A DNA stretch of 64,000 nucleotides from Dysidea avara (Eukaryota > Porifera > Demospongiae > Dictyoceratida > Dysideidae), in the NCBI RefSeq assembly GCF_963678975.1, contig NC_089281.1, positions 8,085,277 to 8,149,276 of the forward strand. The letters run 5' to 3'. Made by a program: the position numbers and the translations under genes. Below the pieces are notes generated by a model, which worked only from the letters and a program-made list of their open reading frames with translations, was not told where the DNA came from and searched no databases. This document shows positions 15,031-29,400 of this stretch, in pieces; position 1 is the stretch's first letter, and every line of letters starts with the position of its first letter.

Positions 15031-17222
15031 TTACTGGACACCTAATGGGGCTGTGTTTTCATTGATCATCATGTGTGTGGGTGGTACCTCGAGTTCCTTA
15101 TTTATTTTAGCATGCATGTACTGATGAAGGAGCAGTTTTAGTTCAGTGTTCTGTTGTTTTAACTGGCCTGCCTCCTGAATAAGACCTCTCCGAGATTCCA
15201 GAACAGAGTGGTACTTTTCCAAGCCCATGAGTAAAGCATCGGCAACTTTTTCATGGTCATCTTGAAGTGCACATTTGCTCATATCCTCCCAGAATTTTCC
15301 ATCCAGTAGTTTAGCATTCTTTTGTGTGGAATAAGCCCTAGAAGTTGCAGCAGCTGAGACTGGCTTTGAAAGGTTCTTACGCTGCTCAGCAAATTGTCGC
15401 AGAGCTTGTGCAACATGATTAGGATGGACAAGGGATATCCCCCCATTTGTAACATCATCAGTTCTGTCTGAATCCTCCTCATCTGCCTTTGGCTCCTAAA
15501 ACAGAAATCCCATAAATGGGCCATAATATCAGCACCAATATACAATACACAGGCATTGCCTTTATATCCTTAACAAATAATAATACCCAATATACAATGC
15601 TTACATACCTGTAGGCAGCAATATTCCACTAGCTTGTGAATATCTTCTTCCGTGTCTATCAGTAGTGCCTTAAAAATGGAGTCCAACTTCATCAGTAGCT
15701 GTTCATCCTCATCTAGAGGGGCCAACAGACGGAGCAATTTCTCTTCAATCAGAAAGCCTGATTCTTGGCAGACAAGTTTAAGCGCACGTTGTATCAGACT
15801 TGGTGAAAATTTCCCTTCAACCACAGTGGTGTTACTGTCACCTTCACTAGATAAAATACTGGCTACGTACTGGAGGGCTTGGCTCACAGATTCATTGCCA
15901 TCCTGCACTGTTGTAGCTTGCTGGGCCATGGGACTTTCAGGAAACTCCTGTAACTCACAATCTAGCCCAAGTTGTTGTTGGTAGATACATTTCTCTCCTT
16001 GTTGTACAACTGAGGCTAACTCCTGGACAGTTTCTTCAGCCATCTCCCAAATCTCTTCAAATTTTTTGGCATCAGCAGCTTGAAATAGCTTGTACTTCTT
16101 TTGAAGGTCAGCAAATTGTTGGCTGTTCTTTCTGTACTCTTCTGTAATGGCCACACTTTCAACTTGATATTGTTCTTCCTGTTTTGATAATTTCTTTCTG
16201 AGGTTGGTCAAAACATCTTGCAGCTTTGTGATCTTCCGTTTCTGTTGACTGATTGTTATCATGTTTTCTTCATCTCTCTTTTTCAAGACATGAAAGTTGT
16301 ATTCTAGTTTCTCAGCATTCAGTTGAAAGGTTGCCTTCATTTGCTCAATCTGTTGTTGCAGTGCCTGAATTTCTTTCTCAAATTTCATCATTATCTTTTT
16401 ATACTCCTCAGCATTTTGTTGGCGTAAGTGTTGCAATTGTTGTTCGTGATCATCAATTCGTCTTTCTCGTTCTTTCAAATATTCCACTTCTACTTGTTTT
16501 CTTTTTTCCATTTCTTTGTCCCAAGTGCTGATGTGCTGTCGCAGTAATGCTGCACGCTCAGCCACAAATGCTTTCTCAATCTCTTCCAATTCTTCACGAT
16601 ACCCTCTCATGATTGTCTTCACTTGATCTTCCATTCTTTCTAATATTAAATCCACATCTTCTGCCTGCTTCTTAAGGTCTCTCACATACTGGTCATCTTT
16701 GCTTTTCAATTCTTGTTGGAAGTCATTAATAAGCTTGTCCTTTTCATCTCTCATAGCATCACAAGCTGTCTTTTGCTCTGCTAACTTCTCTTGCAAATCT
16801 TGTGGGATCATTTTAGTAAGTGCCGGTTCCCATCGGCGCATAATCTCTTCAAATCGTTCCACACTGGCATTAGCTTCTGCCTCAAGCTTTTCAAAACGTG
16901 TTTTCTTTGTTTCATCTTCATCTAGTCTTCTCTGTACCTCCTTTGCATCTCCTGCTACTAAAACATTGGTGACTAATTGGGTGCCATCAGATGTTAGCTT
17001 TTCAAGTCTTTGTGTGCTTTCTTCCACTTGTTTCTTACTCCTTCTGTCTTTGTCCACTTCCTTTTCATCGTCTTCTTCTGTGCGAGGTTGTTCACCTAAG
17101 GCCTCTCTCCTAGCGACTTCAATTCGAGTCTTAATCCTATCTCTTCGTATTTGTATCCTCTCGTCTCGACTGTCTGATTCAGAGGTCGCTTGTTCGCCTT
17201 CTTTAGTAGCAGGACGGCTCAT
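15031..17222 (-). CDS. DRC1: Dynein regulatory complex subunit 1
   Basis: Two exons, 15609-17222 and 15031-15495, give 692 residues (human DRC1 about 740). Almost all of residues 1-450 is charged coiled coil, starting with a QIRRDRIKTRIEVARRE helix like the DRC1 N-terminus. The region KKYKLFQAADAKKFEEIWEMAEE and the C-terminal LEKYHSVLESR...LKQQNTELKLLLHQYM...ELEVPPT match DRC1 of flagellates and animals. Known role: scaffold of the nexin-dynein regulatory complex between outer doublets in motile cilia. Its presence implies flagellated cells. The gene is convergent with VRK (86 bp) and divergent from HECTD1 (235 bp). A minus-strand AATAAA at 14872-14877 falls in the last VRK intron, so the 3' ends probably overlap. 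Confidence 0.93.
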
Positions 17223-17457
17223 TACTCTTCAAATAGAACGTACAATGTCCATTAGATAGGAGTGGGTTGTGTGTTGCGCTGGTGCTATGGCAACAAGCTC
17301 TAATTAATGCCCACCAGTACTTGTATTTTAATCCACGTGATAAGAAGCCGCATGTAATGTAATTTCCCGAACTTTTCCTTTTGCCGGTGTTTCACGTTGT
17401 GATATGAACGTGGTGTGAACAGTGTATTAGTTGAAAGAGTGATACAGGACCAGGGGG
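17223..17457. promoter_or_regulatory. Bidirectional promoter DRC1 / HECTD1 with a possible RFX X-box
   Basis: The spacer is 235 bp. GGTGCTATGGCAAC at 17281-17294 has a perfect right half (GGCAAC) and an imperfect left half of an RFX X-box, about 60 bp before the DRC1 ATG. CACGTG follows at 17334-17339. X-boxes mark ciliary genes in animals, so this would serve DRC1 rather than HECTD1. Confidence 0.45.
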
Positions 17458-20400
17458 ATGGCTGAAGTTGATCCAGTGGCTCTTCTTGAGTGGCTACAGG
17501 TCGACCAAGGAGATGACCGCGAAATTCAACTCCTGGCGCTCGAGCAACTTTGCATGATGTTGCTTATGGCTGACAACATTGACAGATGTTTTGAACTGTA
17601 AGCACATCCTCGCTATAAACTACATTTTTATGATGTCAATTTTTAGTTGTCCTCCGCGTATGTTCATTCCTGTCTTGTGTAAAATATTTTTGGACGAAGC
17701 GGCACCTGATCATGTACTCGAGGTCACGGCTAGGTCGCTGACTTATTACCTCGATGTGTCTGCTGACTGTGCCCGGCGACTGGCCTCAGTGGATGGCTCC
17801 TTGCAGGCAATTGTACAGCGAGTGGCCACTGTAACTATTGATAGTAGGCCAAGCAAGGATCTAGCTGAGCAGTGCTCGAAGGTGCAGAGTGTATGCTCAT
17901 AACGTTTCCTTAATATGATGTACTTTAGGTGCTGGAGTTGGCAAGTACACGAGAGTCGGATAAGTTGTTTGAGGCAGGAGCGTTGGCTGTTGTGTTAACG
18001 TTTATGACAGAACATGGAGATAAACTACACAAGGATATCATGCTGTCCTGTATGTCCATTGTAACTAGATTGTGTGGCAGGCTGGAACCGGGTAATGAGT
18101 CATTGGACACTTGTGTTACGGCTTTGTCAAAGCTACTTGAACATGACGATCTGTCGGTATGTGTGTATGGTGTGTGTTGTGCATGTGTGTATGCTCAGCA
18201 AAAAATTATTAATGATTGGAATGTTATCATTATTGCAATGAAGTAAATTGAACTGAGAGTTCATAATATATTATGAGCTCTTGATGAAATTGATAGCGTC
18301 TGTGTTGCAGGTTGATTATCCCATAAAATTGTCACAGTTTTAAGTTGGTTGGTTCATGTCATTGTGGCAGTCAACTGGACTATTGACTTGTAGTACACAA
18401 GTTACATTACTATGGAGACCATTATACTAAAGATACACAACAAATTATCATGTATGCTTCATGGTAAACATCACACCTTGCACACACTGTCATTGTCACA
18501 GTGTGTTGGGTTGTAATAGAATTATTCATTGTTTTATTAACTTAAGCATAAAATATAAGATGACATGGAAAAGTTTGCAATAATTTTCGTAAAACTACAA
18601 TACTCGGAAATAAAATTATAGTTATGAGGCTTAGTATCAGCGTAGAATGTAGTTTGTTGTGACTTGATAGAAATGATAGATGGTTGTTTGTGTATAAGAA
18701 AAGTATTTAGATGTTTTTGTCATATTAGCTGGAATTGAATTGTCATTTTCTTTGTCTGGGTAGAATTTCACAAGTTTCAATTAATTAGTTTTCTTTCTGT
18801 TTCCTATTCTTCATTTTTCTGTACAGATGGTAGAAGGTTCCATTCGTTGCTTTGTAAGTCTTGTGGATCGATTCACTCGTCGTGGTCATAACACAGATCT
18901 CCTCACAAGCAAGGGTCTCCTTACCATTCTCATTGGACGCTTGAGGACTACTCCACCAAAAGGAAGCATTGGAACAAGTGTTGGGCAAAAATCTCCAGTT
19001 CTTCTCACCAGTACAATCATCAACCTGTTAGTAATATTCTGTCGGAGGTCACGGACTGCAACTGAGGTAGGCACCCTGTCTTTGTGTGGGGTAGTGTGTC
19101 ATTGTGTGTGTGTCCTGTTGGTAGGCACTTCTTGCTGCTAATCTATTGGATGCTCTAGCTATTGTGTTGAAGGGAGATGAAAGGTAATAGAAACCATTGA
19201 CATGCGCATTTGTATTATTGACAACTCTGATATACCAACCCATTGAGAGGGATACTGTAGTGTTAATATACACTTGTATTTCAAATATGGTGCCACAGCA
19301 TTTTAAGCAGTGGGAGCACCTATGTTATAAGTGTGCGTGGTGTCCTCATGTTATCTGGCTATTGTATTTATTGCACTTGTGTGCATGTATTCTCATAGAC
19401 ACTATAATTATAGTGCATATATGTATGTGTCTTGTGTAGACCAAATATACTACTGACATCAGTGTAGCATGCTTAATGCACACAAACACATCCACATAGT
19501 AGCGTCACTATGCTTATATTGCATGCACTTTTTCTCAATGAGCACAACACTGCACTGACAAACACATAGTATGCATACCAGATAGTCACACTTGAAACCC
19601 CAGAGGAATCCTTACCATAACAACAGAACCCATATGTACTACCTTTTACAGTTTGTTATTGGGTACACAGCATCCTTTACTCGCTTGTGAGCCCATCAAT
19701 AACTTCTTATGGTGACTGCAGTGGGTTGACCATTATAGAAGTTGAGTTACACATATTTACATACAAAACATCATGATTGTCTCTGAATTGACAACCGATT
19801 CCTTGTAAGTTCTGCCAGCTGGTGTGTGAGAAAATTTTCCCTTGTTAAATCAGCCTTACTATTTGATGATATGGCAGATTATTACATCTTGCAGCCTATT
19901 CTTGTTCTGATGTGAAATGTTAATAGTGGCACTACCTCTGGTACCCCAATCCTTATTAACGAGGCATTGAAGTACACCCTATTGCTATAGATTATCTTTG
20001 TGTGTTCCCATCATGTAGGAATGTCTCGGATGCCTTGCGACTGTATGATGTTTTGTTAGTGATTGCCATTGAAGGTCGTGAAGCCTTGAAGAACCAGGTC
20101 GGTCCCTTTCGCCGGCTGGAGAGCTCCATGTCCGATCTATCCCATCGGCAAATCATCGAGCACATCCGAAGTGGAAACACTGATGAGTTTTTAGATATAA
20201 TGGAAGCTGGTAAGTTTAAAAGATACACAGTATGTAGGCACTCCACATGTATGTAATTCTTATTCAAGGATTTGACATTAACTTTACTGATGATGTGGGG
20301 CAAACACTTCTCAACTGGGCATCAGCATTTGGCACAACTGAAATGGTTGAGTATCTTCTAGAGCAAGGTGCTGATGTTAACAAGGGCCAGAGATCATCTT

Positions 20401-23400
20401 CATTACACTATGCTGCCTGCTTTGGTAGACCCAACATTGTGAAGGTACCATAAAGTTAGCTAGCTAGAAATGTGTGTGCATGATTTGCTGTTGTTTTTAG
20501 TTGCTGCTTCGTTATGATGCCAATCCTGACTTGCGGGATGAAGATGGACAAACTGCTCTACAGAAGGCACAAGAAAGGGACAGCCAGTGGCACCAACAAG
20601 TGGCAGAAATACTTCGTGATCCATGTAAGAACTGAATAGAGGATATAAACATGTTTTGTTTACCATGATAGCGCACACATTTGTAGCCATATCTGTTTTG
20701 CTAGTTACTGCTGTTACTGCTGTTACTGCCTAACTCTATTAACTGTATTCAACTGTCTATATCATTGTCTGAGTTGTTATTGTATGGTATTGAAAAGTCC
20801 CATTCTATTATGTAGTACTCTATGAATTCAGTGGTCTGTATTGTGGTAATCATGTCTTCATATTTGTTAGCTGGTTACATTAACAAAGAATCACATAGCT
20901 CGGATTCTGATCATAGCTTCAGTGACCTTGAGGATGATCCACGCCCCCCGGAGGACAAGTTCCACCCACCTGTTGAGGGTGGAATCATCCAATCGTTGTC
21001 TCCAATTGACCAGAAGGCGCCAACTGCAATAGCGGATCTAGCGTCTGGTGATCCAGCTATGGCGGACATGTTACTGAGAAGCTTGCTACCTCTTTTCATC
21101 AACAATTTTTCTGCTACATCTAGTGCAGCCATCAGGTACCATAATATAACATGAGGCTGAAACGATGAAATCTTTTACCTTTGAAGCTTCCATTTGTTAC
21201 TTACTTCATGTATGAATACAATTGATTGGTATACATTGTAATTGTCTCATCTATTGTTTACTACAATCCTTATGAGGAACAGGTCCTAAAATTAGAAATG
21301 TACTACTAAGGTATTTCAATGGGACAGGTATTGTGTGGCTTTGCAGTGCTGGTTTGACATGTCAAGTGTCTGTGGTTTGGAAGCTTTGGAAAATGTTTGA
21401 AGGTTCTGAAGTCATTTGTACAAGCTACATCAGAAGTTGGACATAGCAGTCTGCAGTGTTCACTGCAGTTTTTCCATTCAAATTTTACCAACAGCCAAGC
21501 CAAACAAAATTACAATTTACTGCAGAGCATTTGAACCATTAAGTAGTAGTACACTATAGCTCAACAGAATTGATAATAGTAATCACAAAGTTAGCACATC
21601 TTTCTCCTTGTGTGTATTCTGCAATACAAAATTCATGTACACCTGCAAGACAGAATCTATTTTAGCCTGAGCATTGTTATGCATATCCTTGATAGCATGT
21701 GAATTCTCTTGATCTTTGACTTTTCTGTTACTAGATTCCTAGATGAAAGAGTTGTACATGTAATTTAAGAAATTCTGTTTATTGAGTGGGTTAAAGCCCA
21801 CATACTATTTGTAACCATATAAGGGTTGTTTATAAAAGTTACTATTAATGGATAGACTACATAAATGCCCAATTGTTTATTCCTCTTAAGATCAGCTTGC
21901 TAGAGTACAGGCCATTAGTGAAGCATGTGTAATATGGGAACATTGGGATCAAACAAGAAGTGTCTCATATTATCAAGGTGTCCTGGATTTTTCACTGTAA
22001 GCATGCTATACACAAATGTTTGAGGGAAAATTTTTTTAATAAATTTCACGAGTGATGACAGCTTTGCCATAGTCACCATTGATGTTTCAAGGATTTTGTG
22101 AATAAAATATATGAAAATTACGATACATATTAATTTTGTATTATGATGTTCTTGCTGTATCGCAATGACGATATTCTGCATGTCCACTTATCAATATTTT
22201 GATTGTACAATCGTGGAAATATGTAGGTCTGGGTTAACAGTGAGGCTGAGTTGTTTACCAGTTTCCTAGAGACTCTTCAGCCTTGTTATATAGCAGTGTA
22301 GTGGAGTAACAGCTAATACTAAAAACTGTCAACCATTTAATTAGACGTAGGATGACAAATGACACACAACTTGACTTAGCAGTAATCATTTACTTTATTG
22401 GACCTCAACCAGCTAAACTATGTGGCTATGACATACCGTACTTTGGTAGACTCCGTTTTGCTGTGGTGACATGTTGGTATTCTTTAGAGCGCCCAATATG
22501 GCGTCTATAACATCCTACAACTTATTTCATTTGGTTCCATGCTTTGCCACTACAATTCTGGTATTAGGTGCCCAAAGCTTATTACTACTATTGTACTCTT
22601 GTTTTAGCTCATTAGTATTCGGCACATACACTATCAAAGCTCTTACCAGATGCAGTAGTGTGAACTAGAGTCAATCAATTAACATCTCTAGTTGAATACA
22701 GTCTAAGGGATACTGAGGGTTTTTTAGCTCTAAGTGTTTGGATGATGTATAGGTATCCACATTAACAGGTTCCACATTAGTTTATAAATTGTACAGGACC
22801 TTGTTTTCTACTGATTATAGGGGGAGAAAAACAGTGTCTTTTCTTCACCAGGTGTGCTTTGCTGAAGGCTGTGCTAAAGATGTGTACATACGCAAACACT
22901 TCGATGATGATGGAGCAATTCTCTCGTGATGGGGATGGAACAACAGCTTCTAATTTGGCCACTCAACTGTGTGAGGTTATCTCTATGGTGATGATGGGGG
23001 AGGTGAGAATGGTATAAGAAATTGTCAGTGTTATGAGTTGTACTGTATACCTTTTTTATTCCCTCCATTTTAGTGTAGTATGTGACAATAAATATTTGTA
23101 ATTATTTTCAGGATTCTTCTGCGACTCATTTGAGTGCACTGCAAATGATGGAGCAATTGTTGAACAAGGCTGGAGACATTTTCATTGGCCAGTTTATGCG
23201 TTTGGGTACCTCCGCTAAGCTGTTGGAATTGGCTGGGCCATCAGAGGACACTTCTGCTGCTTTATCTGCTGGTAACGTGGAAGCTGTGGCACAGGATGAA
23301 CCAGATTTAGGATCCAGCAAGGAGCTGGACTTGGAAGCAAGCAAGGATCCAGAATCGGTATCTAGCAAGGAACCAGATTTGGAGTCCAAGGAACCAGAAT

Positions 23401-26400
23401 TGGAATCTAGCAGAGATCCTAATTCCAGTATGGAACCCAAACTAGAATCTAGCAAGGAATCAGACTTGGTTTCCAACAAAGAACCCAGTTTGGAAGATCC
23501 AAATTTAGATTCCAGTAAGGAACCCAACTTGGAAGTAAGCAAGGAACCCAGTTCTGGCAAGGAATCAGAATTGACAACTACCAAGGAACCAAATTTGGAG
23601 TCTAGCAAGGAGCCGAATTCAGAAGCTACCAAGGAAGCAGGTGCAGAGGAGCCTAGTTTGGAATCTAGTGTGGACCCCAACTTGGATAGCAGTAATAGCA
23701 GTAAAGAGCCTAACTTGGAATCTAGCAAGGAATCAAACTCAGAATCCACCAAAGAAGCCGGGAAAAGTTCTGCAAAAGAATCTGATAATGAGTCTGTAAG
23801 GTTTTAACTTGCTTGTAATGGAATAGTAATTGATTGCATTGTGTTATTTATCCCCTACAGCAATCTCAAGCTGCAGCTGCTGCAGCAACTCCAGCACCTT
23901 CTCCTGCTATAACATCACTGCAAACAGGCCGCGCCTACCACTGGCACGACTGGGATGTGATCCGGTCAATTGACTGTGTCTACATATGGAATGAGTTCTC
24001 AGTATTGGAGTTAGCCAATGACAGCAATGGTTGGTTCCGATTTGTGGTCAACAATCGACTGGCCACCATGTACTCCAGTGGTAGTCCGGAAATCAGTCCC
24101 AATCCTTCAGAGAATGCAGCAGAGTTTTGTCACAAAGTTCAGCGGCTTTGTTCACGCATCCACTCAGGCGGAACATCACCTGCTGTTATCCTACCTGCAC
24201 CAGGACCGACACAGTTGAAAGTTGGGAACTGGTGTATACAGTCGAAAAAGGAAGATGAGCTAACAATTACCAATATTGATAGTTCTAGGGTGAGTATACA
24301 TGCACTCCTTTTATTTCATGCAAGAGTATACTTAACTAAGTACATATGATAATTACAATTAGTATTATTATTTAAATTCATGTAGATTTTATAAATACAT
24401 TAAATATTTAATTAATTACAAGTGTATAAGTAGATACTGTATAGTGAAAAACTTTGGCGGTAAAAAACTTTGATGAATTTGGTGAATAGCATTCAATTCG
24501 CCAAAGTTTTTTTTGCCAATTATTTTAGATGATCATTGAGTCTCGCATTGAGTAACTAGAACTTGAGATGAAGGTGAGTTCATACCACCACGCAATAAAG
24601 ATTGAACTGACTTTGGAGATCTTGATCTTCCGGCCTAGGGATGTGTCCCACAGTTGTAAGCACTCATGCAGGCCTTGGGATAGCATTTCCAACCGGCTCC
24701 TCATTCGCACGTTAGTTAGATCGTCGTCTTGTGGAGGATTTGGCCAAATACTTTGATATAAGTGATAATCTCTGCTACTGGAGTTGACTGAGAAGCAAAT
24801 AGCTACGGTCGCTCTCGGCATTCGCAGGGGATAGAGAAGCACGTCCAGCCTTTGCTAGCACATCGCCAGATCAGTAGCTACAAAAGTACTGCCACAACAA
24901 CAACGCTAGCTACCTATACACTTACTACTAGCTGTAACACTACTTAACTGATGAGTTGGCACCTTGTCGTTTTATCCTTACCGAGATCCTTATGTACTGT
25001 ACAGTAAAAACTTTGGTGGTAAAAAAAACTTTGGCGAATATTATTTCAATCGCCAAAGTTTTTTCCGCCAATTTTTTTCAATAAGGGTTTCGTCACACTT
25101 TTTTTACCGTCAAAGTTTTTTACTATACGGTAATAAAATGTTTTTCTATGCTTTAGCAATGTACCACACTGTGTAAGGGACAACATGGGTTTATGTTTGA
25201 GTCTAACCGAGGAACATCTAATATGCTTAAAGCTGGAGCACTACAACTCCCCTTCGCACCTCCATGGTCTGAGAAGGCTAGCAGTGATATCCAAGCATCT
25301 TCTAAGAGCAAGACAGCATCCACTGCTGATAAGGTTTGTGAATACTCTCATCACCCACGTAAGACCTCAATATCTCAAACATTGGTAAATATGATTAAAA
25401 CTTTTGTTCTGTACAATTTTACAGGGGTACCCTCTCCACTTTTATTACTTGGTGTGGAAGAAATCCATCTAGTCATTTTCTAGTTAGTAATTTAGCAATC
25501 TTCTTCTTTTCAGGTGAAGGAGCTAGCAAGGGGACTACACACTCAGCACTTCAGTTCAATTAATCCCGATGGTTGCTTAGGTACCTCTGAACTAGGCCGG
25601 GTAGTCCAGGACATGATTTCAGCTTGTCAGGGACACAACCTGGACACTGTGAGTAACTGTAAACTATTTTTGTATAACTAACTGTTTTATCACTTGACCA
25701 GACCATTGTTTTCTTCTCTCTTTTTTTGAGTAGAAGTTGGTGAAAATATGAAAATAGGTGAAGGCATTTTAATAGGAAGAGGGTATAGCTGGTCTGTACA
25801 CTTAATTGTATACAACAACCATTTGTGCAAACTGCTGCCAGGAAGTTTATGAAAGTAGTTATGTTAATATTTTGATAAACTGGTATATAAGTCATGTTGA
25901 AGTATCCAAAAGGTGTTAGAGCATTGGTGAAGTAACTATGTGATTATTGTTCGGTTGCTGATCCTTCCTTCGTGTATGTTTGTTTGTTGTTTGATCTTAC
26001 ATGCCTGTTTGTTGTTGTTTTTTTGCAGGAGCTTGAAAATGGGGCTAATTGGGAGGAGCTACTGACGTCTGCTCTAACTCAGCTGGCTGCCATGCTAAAC
26101 GATGAGAAGACACTCTCTGTATTTGAAGTGCAAGCAAGCAACTTGGTGTCAGCACTTCTAACCTGCTTCACCATGGTAATGTGTGTATAGTGTGTATAAG
26201 TCATAGGTGGTGGAAATGAGCTTTTGGGAAGGCAGGGCCATGGCTGGGTGGCCCAGAATAAGATCTGGCCTGTATTTCAGATACACTGTTTCTAGAAGAG
26301 CTCCAAAGCCACTCAATGATACCTATACTTTATGGACCAGTCTAATACTCTAATAGAGCAGTCAATGTGCTTCATGGTATTGTCATCTGAAAGTGTAGTT

Positions 26401-29400
26401 TGAAATTGGAAAATAACCTTTAAAGACTGAGCCGAATCTATTTCCCTGTGTATCTTGCACCACAGTACCAAACCTCCTCCAATTTTTAAAAGTAAAATAG
26501 TTGTATAACTTCTGGGAGAGCTGGGGCATAGATCCTTCTACTCCTACAAATTCACTACTTCCCTCATATCAATAACCCTGTACATAGTTCTTAACAGTCA
26601 TGTTTTCATATGTGCTATCTCTAGAGAATGTTTCATGTGCAAGGGCCAAATGTCTTGTAAATTGAAGTTTGGCTTACATTTCAAGTGAACCATTTTGTCA
26701 TCGTATGCTACCAATCATATCTTGTGAATTTTGAAATTTCTACTGTCCAAAGGATATATTTGCAAAAAAAAATATGTGTCTTTTGATGAAATGGTTTTAC
26801 CTTATATGTGATCTCTAATTAGGGTGCACCAAACAAAGTACAACACAGATTAGGCTTATTCCAGAAGCTGTTTACTGAACAAGAGTCATACAGGTATGTC
26901 ATGTTGTTTGCATGTGAGCTTCAACTGTACTACACACAGCCCTGCCCCTGTACTGGTGCACAAAATGGTCGGTGTTCTGGAGTCAATTGAGAAACTGCCA
27001 GTTTACTTGTATGAAGCAGCGTCAACATCAGCGTCCACTTTTAACCTGCAGGTATATATAGTCAATTTCTTATATCTAAGTAATCCATGTGTCTTGTATC
27101 TAAGTACTTAGTGTCTTGTATTTAGTGTGGGTGCTAGAATCTAAACGCAAATTTGCATTGTTGGTCTGTTAAATGTTTATAAAGGGAATTAAGTGCGTAA
27201 CTAAAAAGTGATTAGGTGTGTACCTGGACTAGGTATATTTGCTTATCTACTTAGGTACTACAGAGATGTGTCCACTTGCAAGTTGAACGAGCAGCTGGTG
27301 AGAAGAACCTCATCGATCGTAATGGGTGTGGTTATAAGGTGGATCCCCTAACGTCTGTCCTCACATTAGAGAAACATTTACACACAATGGTAAGACTACT
27401 GTAGTATCTACCTGTATATACAGTTGATAGTGTTTGGGATATTTACAGTGGACCCCTTGGGTATCTGAACCCCCCTGGAGAGTGACCACGTGATGCTTAG
27501 ATAGCTTAAAAGTCCTTACTATGAAACTGTCTTTTCCCTTATGTCAACGCCAAATTTAAATATTAAATGGATGGCTGCATTAGGCAGACGGGCAGATTTT
27601 ACTCATAAAATGTGTGGCATTAATGAATGCATTATTGTTCCACAAAAATGGTCAACTGCTCTAATCCAACAATCATCTTGGCAACAGTGTTTCAAATAAC
27701 TGATAATACAGATGACTGAGGGTGCCACAAATGATTTCATTTGCAAGGCCTATGGTATGTAGACATTGAGCTGGGTCTTCAAAAACATTTAATAACTCAT
27801 GGATGCAATTAGATACGATCTTGAAATTTGGCTCATTTGTAGTACTGTGCTTGACCCACTAAAAATATTTCAAAACCTTTTTGTTCAAATGTCTGACATA
27901 ATATTTATGGTCAATCAAATTTTTCACCATACATTTCCTGTGTGGAAGCCATAAAAGCGCAACATTCATTACAGCCCTTTCCCAAACTTGTAATAGAGCC
28001 AAACTGTTGTTGCACCTTTGCTGTCATCATTAATCATCTGATTGACTGAAATGTTTACTCTCTTGAAAAAAAATCCACTTTTAAGTTTTAGCTGTTTTTC
28101 AGGATCCAGCTCAACTTGTACATACTACTGTATAACTCTGCGTTGTCATGGTTTGAAACTTTCAATAAATCTACTTTCTATATATTTGCTTTGCATTTGC
28201 AAACTGGCTTCTGTGTTGTCATCAGACATCAGAAGACAGGATGGCAGTTGCTTTGGTGGTGTTTCTTTTGTTAGGGTACAGCTCTGGTCCTGTTCTTGTC
28301 TTGTCTGGTTACAATTTGCATGTCATTTTAAATTTAGGTGTGCGTTCTATTAGAGTTTTTGCAAAAAACATGGGCGATCCCTATTATGAACCCACTATCG
28401 TGGTTCATGATATAAGAATAAGTGAGACAAGTGACAAGCAACAAATTCTAAGCCATGTGGGGCATTTTTCTGTGTTTGTTATGTAAACTCTTGGGAATGG
28501 TCAGATGTACGGTCTTACGTACAGTTGAGCACTACCAGTGTAAGGCTGTCCGTGTTCATTACATAAACTCTTGGGAATGGTCAGACGTACCGGTCGGACG
28601 TACGAGTGACTACTGCCATTTTTGGGGCTCGCTCAGGCTCGCCCCAACAAGGTTATGTAGTGCACAAGTACCATTTCAAATTGGAATAATAAATTCGTGA
28701 CTTTTTGAGTTCCAATGAGTGTTTGCTGCCTTTGTCTTTCATCTCCACTTTTACTGGTTCTTCACACAAGAATATCATACCGGGGAATTTTAAATTTTCC
28801 GAATAGTTACTTTGAGCATATTTAGATGCCACAAATTATTCAATGCTCGTTATGCTACTACTGTTAGAGGACTATGATTGGTTTGCTACAGGAGACAGAA
28901 TACAGCGACCACGTCCACTTGCAATTACTGTGTAATGATTGGTTTGCAGAAAACAAGGTACAGTAACCGTGCCCCTTGATGTATCACTCAGAAATTATAC
29001 TCTAATAAAGCAGTCACCGTAAAACATGTACAATATTTATAGAGGACAGCCACTATGTAATGATAGCTTTGCTAAACAAATAATGTAAATTATTAATTTA
29101 AGTAGGGATCCAAACGAAAAAAAGCTTGAAGCAAGATATGAATATGATGGCAGGATCAAGTACATTGAATCCTATGGAGAAGGGAGTATGCACTACTAAT
29201 GTTATGGGCGAAATTCAAACATGGCATCTTGTGCTAGTGACGTATATCATAAGTTACATCATTCTTACGTGCAACAGGGATGCACAGAAAATGAGCTGCT
29301 ACTCCATCGTTTTGTATGAAGGCAACAAGGCTGCTTTGTTGGGAAGTCCGTCAAGTTGAAGGAGCAGCTTGGAATAGTCCACTTGAGTAATTCTATGTCA

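Noticed and set aside
16253-17259. Long plus-strand frames opposite DRC1
   Set aside because: Antisense shadows of the coiled-coil exon, rich in Ser/Leu as expected from reversed Glu/Lys codons.
23126-23752. 208-codon minus-strand frame opposite HECTD1 exon 11
   Set aside because: Mirror of the coding repeat; the plus strand connects in phase to conserved HECTD1 exons.
28042-28700. Overlapping open frames in HECTD1 intron 18
   Set aside because: Cover a tandem repeat and low-complexity DNA; no recognisable protein family or splice context.
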